Shown here piece by piece: positions 60,155-64,000 of a stretch of 64,000 nt of DNA; the stretch's first letter is position 1; every line of letters begins with the position of its first letter. The translations under genes were made by a program, and so were the position numbers. The notes beneath the pieces are model-generated. The model was not told where the DNA came from. It searched no databases and saw nothing but the letters and a program-made list of their open reading frames with translations. The DNA is from Stenotrophomonas humi. Its GTDB lineage: Bacteria > Pseudomonadota > Gammaproteobacteria > Xanthomonadales > Xanthomonadaceae. Location of the stretch: the NCBI RefSeq assembly GCF_001431415.1, contig NZ_LDJI01000022.1:29865-93864 (forward strand), written 5' to 3'.

Positions 60155-60355
60155 GCATTCGCGGAACGCTCATTCCCCCAGCCACATAGTGCTGACAAGG
60201 CCACAGGGGCAGCACACGCCGACAACGCAGCAGCACGCCAATCTCCTGAAACTGCCCGCCCCCATCCACACCGGCGTTCAACCCACGCAGGGGCACGTCG
60301 TCGCTTCTGGATCCATTTACCGTCCGCACGCCCAACGACTGGTGGGAGACCGCAT

Positions 60356-60790
60356 ATGACGTCCTTTCCGCAATGGCTACCGTGGGCGCTGCTGTCAGCG
60401 GTGTTCGCCGCATTGACGGCGGTATTCGCCAAACTCGGCCTGCAAAGCATCGATTCGGACATGGCGATGCTGATCCGCACCGCCATCATCACCGTCGTGC
60501 TTGCGTTGTTTGTGGCAGCCACCGGCAAATGGACCAACCCCGCACAGCTGCCCCTCACCACCCTGAAATGGCTCGCGCTGTCGGCCTTGGCCACCGGCGC
60601 ATCCTGGGCATGCTACTTCCGTGCCCTGCAGCGCGGCCCCGCCTCGCAGGTGGCACCGGTAGACAAGCTCAGCGTGGTGCTGGTCAGCCTGTTCGCCGTG
60701 GCGTTCCTGCACGAGCGGCTGGCGTGGCGTGAATGGCTGGGTGTGGCGATGATCGGCGGCGGGGTCCTGTTGATGGCGTTCAAACGTTGA
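60356..60790 (+). CDS. EamA-family half-size transporter
   Basis: A 144-residue protein with about five hydrophobic helices, the size of a single EamA domain rather than the usual two. The SVFAALTAVFAKLGLQ start and the ending PVDKLSVVLVSLFAVAFLHERL followed by GVAMIGGGVLLMAFKR are characteristic. Half-size DMT proteins function as dimers. The substrate is unknown. The start at 60356 begins the first helix. Confidence 0.82.
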   Translation: MTSFPQWLPWALLSAVFAALTAVFAKLGLQSIDSDMAMLIRTAIITVVLALFVAATGKWTNPAQLPLTTLKWLALSALATGASWACYFRALQRGPASQVAPVDKLSVVLVSLFAVAFLHERLAWREWLGVAMIGGGVLLMAFKR

Positions 60791-60892
60791 CGGCCAGCCC
60801 GCTTGTCACCCGCCCCTGCCTTCGTCCACTTGCGGCCCTTGCCCTGCGCCACTAGCCTTCGCCGGTACTTGTAACCATTACCGGGGATTTAC

Positions 60893-62905
60893 GTGAAGAA
60901 TCGTCACCTGTTGCTGGCCGCCGCCATAGGCGTGGCCGTACTTTCACTGGCTGCCTGTAAAAAGGACGCCGCACCGGACGCCGCCAAGCCGGCCACCACC
61001 GCTGCCGCACCGGCCGAAAGCGCCGACCAGTTCATCGCCCGCGTCAATGCCGAATACAAGGCGATGTACCCGGAAATGACCTCGGCGCAGTGGCTGTCGT
61101 CCACCTACATCAATGACGATTCCGCACGCGTGGCCGCCAAGGCCAACGAGCGCTGGCTGACCGTGCTCAATGGCTGGATCGAGCAGGCCAACAAGTACGA
61201 AGGCCAGCCGATGAGCGCCGACACCGCGCGCGCCATCAGCCTGCTCAAGCTGATGACCTCCATGCCCGCCCCGCGCGACCCGCAGAAGCTGGCCGAACTG
61301 GCCGGCATCGCCACCAAGATGGAAGGCGACTACGGCGCCGGCACCTACTGCGTGGGCGAAGGCGACAAGCAGGTCTGCCGCCAGCTCGGCGACCTCGAAA
61401 GCGTGCTGGCCAGCTCGCGTGACTACGACAAGCAGCTCGATGCCTGGCAGGGTTGGCATTCCACCGCCGTGCCGTCGCGCGCCAACTACCAGCGCTTTGT
61501 CGAACTGGTGAACGAAGGTGCCCGCGAGCTGGGCTACAGCGACGCTGGCCAGATGTGGCGCAGCGGCTACGACATGCCGGCCGACCAGGTCGGCCCGGAA
61601 ACCGACCGCCTGTGGGACCAGGTCAAGCCGCTGTACGAACAGCTGCATTGCTACACCCGCGCCAAGCTCGACAAGGAATACGGCAAGGACAAGGCCGAAG
61701 TGGCTGGCGGCATGATCGCCGCCCACCTCACCGGCAACATGTGGCAGCAGGATTGGAGCAACCTGTGGGACATGACCGCGCCGTACCCGAACGCGGGCAG
61801 CCTGGACATCACCGCCGCGCTGGAAAAGCAGTACCAGACCAACCTCAGCGCCTCGCTGCGCAAGATCGACGGCAACGCCGATGTGTCTGCACGCTTCAAG
61901 GCACAGCGTGATGCCGAGCTGGCCACCGCCAAGCAGATGACCGAACGCGCTCAGGACTTCTACGTCTCGCTGGGCATGCCCAAGCTGCCGGAGAGCTACT
62001 GGCAGAACACCCAGTTCATCAAGCCGCTGGACCGCAACGTGGTCTGCCACGCCAGCGCCTGGGACATGAACATGGGCGGCGACGGCAAGGACATCGGCGC
62101 CGATGTGCGCACCAAGATGTGCATCACCCCGAACGAAGAAAACTTCACGACCATCTACCACGAGCTCGGCCACATCTATTACGACCTGGCCTACAACCCG
62201 CTGCCGCCGTTGTTCCAGGGCGGTGCCAACGACGGCTTCCACGAAGCCATCGGTGACACCATCGTGCTGGCGATGACCCCCAAGTACCTCAACTCGATCG
62301 GCCTGGTTGGCGCGCAGCAGGAAAGCCGCGAAGCCACCATCAACGCGCAGATGCGCATGGCGATGTCGGGCGTGTCGTTCCTGCCGTTCGGCCTGATGAT
62401 CGACCGCTGGCGCTGGGGCGTGTTCGACGGCTCGATCAAGCCGGACCAGTACAACCAGAAGTGGTGGGAACTGAAGGCGCAGTACCAGGGCGTGGCACCG
62501 GCCGGCGCACGCGGCGAAGAGTTCTTCGACGCCGGTGCCAAGTACCACGTACCGGGCAACACCCCGTACCTGCGTTACTTCCTGGCGCGCATCCTGCAGT
62601 ACCAGTTCTACAAGGGTCTGTGCGATGCGTCCGGTTACACCGGCCCGCTCAACGAGTGCAGCTTCTATGGCAACAAGGAAGCCGGCCAGAAGTTCTGGGC
62701 GATGCTGAGCAAGGGCTCCAGCCAGCCGTGGCAGGCCACGCTGAAGGAACTGACCGGCGGCGAGAAGCTCGATGCCGCACCGATGCTGGAGTACTTCGCC
62801 CCGCTGCAGGAGTGGCTGAAGCAGCAGAACGAAGGCCAGATGTGTGGTTGGACGGCGCAGGCTCCGGCCGCTGCACCGACGGCACCTGCGGCGGCAGCAA
62901 AGTAA
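60893..62905 (+). CDS. M2-family peptidyl-dipeptidase (ACE-like) lipoprotein
   Basis: A 670-residue protein with a lipobox (LSLAACKKD, Cys at residue 22), an Ala/Pro-rich linker and the M2 peptidase fold. The zinc motif HELGH is at residues 423-427 with the third ligand Glu451 in GFHEAIGDT, the same arrangement as angiotensin-converting enzyme. The C-terminal GVFDGSIKPDQYN and YHVPGNTPYLRYFLARILQYQFY are conserved features of the family. It removes C-terminal dipeptides and probably sits in the envelope. Start is GTG at 60893. A terminator follows. Confidence 0.93.
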   Translation: MKNRHLLLAAAIGVAVLSLAACKKDAAPDAAKPATTAAAPAESADQFIARVNAEYKAMYPEMTSAQWLSSTYINDDSARVAAKANERWLTVLNGWIEQANKYEGQPMSADTARAISLLKLMTSMPAPRDPQKLAELAGIATKMEGDYGAGTYCVGEGDKQVCRQLGDLESVLASSRDYDKQLDAWQGWHSTAVPSRANYQRFVELVNEGARELGYSDAGQMWRSGYDMPADQVGPETDRLWDQVKPLYEQLHCYTRAKLDKEYGKDKAEVAGGMIAAHLTGNMWQQDWSNLWDMTAPYPNAGSLDITAALEKQYQTNLSASLRKIDGNADVSARFKAQRDAELATAKQMTERAQDFYVSLGMPKLPESYWQNTQFIKPLDRNVVCHASAWDMNMGGDGKDIGADVRTKMCITPNEENFTTIYHELGHIYYDLAYNPLPPLFQGGANDGFHEAIGDTIVLAMTPKYLNSIGLVGAQQESREATINAQMRMAMSGVSFLPFGLMIDRWRWGVFDGSIKPDQYNQKWWELKAQYQGVAPAGARGEEFFDAGAKYHVPGNTPYLRYFLARILQYQFYKGLCDASGYTGPLNECSFYGNKEAGQKFWAMLSKGSSQPWQATLKELTGGEKLDAAPMLEYFAPLQEWLKQQNEGQMCGWTAQAPAAAPTAPAAAAK

Positions 62906-62930
62906 GCAACTGCTGCGGATAATGTTGAAG

Positions 62931-62964
62931 ACAAAGGGCGCCCAAGTGGCGCCCTTTGCTTTCT
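62931..62964 (+). terminator. Terminator of the M2 peptidase gene
   Basis: AAAGGGCGCC (62933-62942) and GGCGCCCTTT (62948-62957) with a CAAGT loop. It is followed by GCTTTCT. Confidence 0.85.
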
Positions 62965-63239
62965 ACAGCTCGTAAGAGCCATGCCTGACAGTAGGTTGTC
63001 GGACGGATCTGTAGTTACACCCGCTGATACGAGGGTGTAATCCATACACCCGCTCACCGGCGGGTATTGCCCGAAAAACCAACGCTTAAGTCCGGAGAGT
63101 CCAACGCCCGCACCTCATTGAACACCCTCCTGATCACCGCAGATGCACAGGTTCCATCTGAAAGGCATACTCCGCGCTGCACCGCTGGTAGGCGGTCTAA
63201 TTAGAGCCGCGCCTTACTGATAGCGAAATCCTCAACTAT
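62965..63239. other. Boundary region between the peptidase gene and the cassette array
   Basis: No gene was found. It contains two copies of TACACCCGCT (63016-63025 and 63045-63054), a TTACACCC / GGGTGTAA inverted repeat at 63015-63040 and a decayed attC-like fragment at 63083-63101. The G+C content falls visibly from here to the end of the window. No integrase gene is seen, on either strand. Confidence 0.55.
63083..63101 (+). repeat. Degenerate attC-like fragment
   Basis: GCTTAAGTCCGGAG (63084-63097) differs by one base from GCTTAATTCCGGAG, the right side of the complete attC site at 63523-63582. The left half and the proper GTTRRRY core are missing. It may be a decayed attC or part of an attachment site at the array boundary. 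Confidence 0.5.
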
Positions 63240-63515
63240 GTGTCCACTGGCTATGACAAACGGCTCTACGATCAACCACCCAAGATCCTGGGCAGTCTGC
63301 GGGGCTTCGACGTGGTTGTTGAGTACAAATGTAGTGACATCTGTCCCAACTACACCGTCCGTGTTATTCGGTTCGAGTTGCCGGACGGCAGTAGCTGCAA
63401 TGAGGCCGGAGGCCGCTATACCTACTTCGAGCTACCTCCGTTTAGTATGCAGCCCGATGGCGGGTACTGTGTACCCGCCGTGCTGCTAGATAACTGGAAT
63501 CGGTACGTGAAATGA
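63240..63515 (+). CDS. Integron cassette protein of unknown function
   Basis: A 91-residue soluble protein with no recognised family. It carries Cys residues in VEYKCSDICPNY and later SSCNEAGG and GGYCVPA, aromatic-rich strands, and no signal peptide or membrane helix. The GTG at 63240 is the only usable start; in-frame protein-like residues (LTDSEILNY) continue upstream to a stop at 63198, so the gene may be truncated or begin with an unusual codon. It ends 7 bp before the attC at 63523, as expected for a cassette gene. Confidence 0.55.
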   Translation: MSTGYDKRLYDQPPKILGSLRGFDVVVEYKCSDICPNYTVRVIRFELPDGSSCNEAGGRYTYFELPPFSMQPDGGYCVPAVLLDNWNRYVK

Positions 63516-63522
63516 GCTTACC

Positions 63523-63582
63523 GCCTAACAATTCATTCAAGCCGACGCCGCTTCGCGACGCGGCTTAATTCCGGAGTTAGGC
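63523..63582 (+). repeat. attC recombination site 1
   Basis: A 60-bp imperfect palindrome with core sites GCCTAAC (63523-63529, RYYYAAC) and GTTAGGC (63576-63582, GTTRRRY). Between them are a TTCAAGCCG / CGGCTTAA pair and a GACGCCGC / GCGACGCG-type hairpin. It follows the first cassette ORF and has the arrangement known from Xanthomonas integron cassettes. Orientation places the cassette ends on the plus strand. Confidence 0.93.
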
Positions 63583-63585
63583 GAC

Positions 63586-63945
63586 ATGGGAAAAATGATC
63601 GCACGGCCAATATTGAGGACCATCGTCGGTCTTGGCTTATTGGTCGCAGGCACGGAAGCCGCGCTTTTCTACCAAACCGGGATGGAAGCAGAGCGACTCT
63701 CTCTTGCGTGGCCGGTCGTCTTTAGTCTGCTTGTCGCGACTTGGATTGAGGCAGACAGTCGCGGAGACGCTCGCGTGTATCGTCCATATGAATTTGGCTT
63801 TCTGGTCTACCTGATCTGGCCGCTGTACCTGCCGTACTACCTCATCCGCACGCGCGGAGCATTGGGTTTCGCATGGCTTGTTGGAGCGGCTATCCTCTAT
63901 CTTCTTGGGTGGGTGCTCAAGACGGCTATTTGGCTTGTCGCCTAA
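63586..63945 (+). CDS. Integron cassette membrane protein of unknown function
   Basis: A 119-residue protein with three to four hydrophobic helices (about residues 7-28, 40-53, 70-86 and 95-117) and positively charged loops (YLIRTRGALG). No family was recognised. The start codon lies 3 bp after the end of attC 1 and its stop codon (TAA) lies inside the GCCTAAC core of attC 2, a compact cassette layout with no cassette promoter of its own. Confidence 0.65.
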   Translation: MGKMIARPILRTIVGLGLLVAGTEAALFYQTGMEAERLSLAWPVVFSLLVATWIEADSRGDARVYRPYEFGFLVYLIWPLYLPYYLIRTRGALGFAWLVGAAILYLLGWVLKTAIWLVA

Positions 63946-63999
63946 CAATTCATTCAAACCGAACCCGCTGCGCGGGCCGGCTTAACTCCGGAGTTAAGC
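63940..63999 (+). repeat. attC recombination site 2
   Basis: A 60-bp site with cores GCCTAAC (63940-63946) and GTTAAGC (63993-63999). Most of it is identical to attC 1, differing mainly in the central hairpin (CCCGCTGCGCGGG). It ends one base before the window edge, so at least one more cassette may follow. Confidence 0.93.
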
Positions 64000-64000
64000 G

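Overview
The window is a contiguous piece of a high-GC gammaproteobacterial chromosome. Gene content and order point to Stenotrophomonas or a close Xanthomonadaceae relative: a cyoABCD operon, an ispH-lspA-ileS-ribF-murJ block, a ColR/ColS (VgrR/VgrS)-like pair beside an eptA-type gene, a Xanthomonas-type M2 (ACE-like) lipoprotein peptidase and a Xanthomonas-type attC array. No rRNA, prophage, insertion sequence or CRISPR array was seen. One tRNA gene, Thr(CGT), is present. Species cannot be assigned from sequence reading alone.

Layout. 1-10 kb: a truncated phospholipase D-type enzyme, an HDOD protein, lipoproteins, a divergent argO/argP pair, a secreted enzyme strikingly like the PhaZ7 native-PHB depolymerase, a zinc carboxypeptidase-like enzyme and an acyltransferase. 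10-14.4 kb: cytochrome bo3 oxidase operon (cyoA-B-C-D, minus strand), whose CyoA carries an unusual His/Met-rich pentapeptide repeat tail. 14.6-26.2 kb: tRNA-Thr, a secreted unknown protein, then housekeeping genes on the minus strand (ispH, lspA, ileS, ribF, murJ, obgE, rpmA, rplU) with rpsT divergent. 26.4-39 kb: uvrA plus a hotdog thioesterase, a peroxidase-like gene with a divergent AraC regulator, a periplasmic copper chaperone, acyl-CoA enzymes, a sigma factor fused to a membrane domain, an EF-hand protein and bpt. 39-45.8 kb: purT, then a tightly overlapping operon of unusual composition (SPFH protein, small membrane protein, ribbon-helix-helix protein, DUF4177, alpha/beta hydrolase, PH-like protein), preceded by a near-perfect 17-bp palindrome and followed by an M15 peptidase. 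45.8-53.5 kb: DNA glycosylase, DUF423, SRPBCC protein, a NarL/DesR-type two-component system, minCDE and a small HExxH protein. 53.6-60.1 kb: a ColS/ColR-like two-component system flanking a GT39 glycosyltransferase and a PAP2-eptA operon, a likely lipid A/envelope modification module, with 11-bp-spaced direct repeats before the regulator and before the PAP2 gene. 60.3-62.9 kb: small EamA transporter and the M2 peptidase.

63.1-64.0 kb: the start of an integron gene-cassette array. Two complete 60-bp attC sites follow two small unknown ORFs, and a decayed attC-like fragment lies at the left edge. No integrase gene is visible between the peptidase gene and the first cassette. The array runs off the right end of the window.

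The most rewarding places to look further are the cassette array, the SPFH/RHH operon with its palindrome, the ColR-type repeats, the CyoA metal-binding-like tail, the PhaZ7 homologue and the membrane-fused sigma factor.
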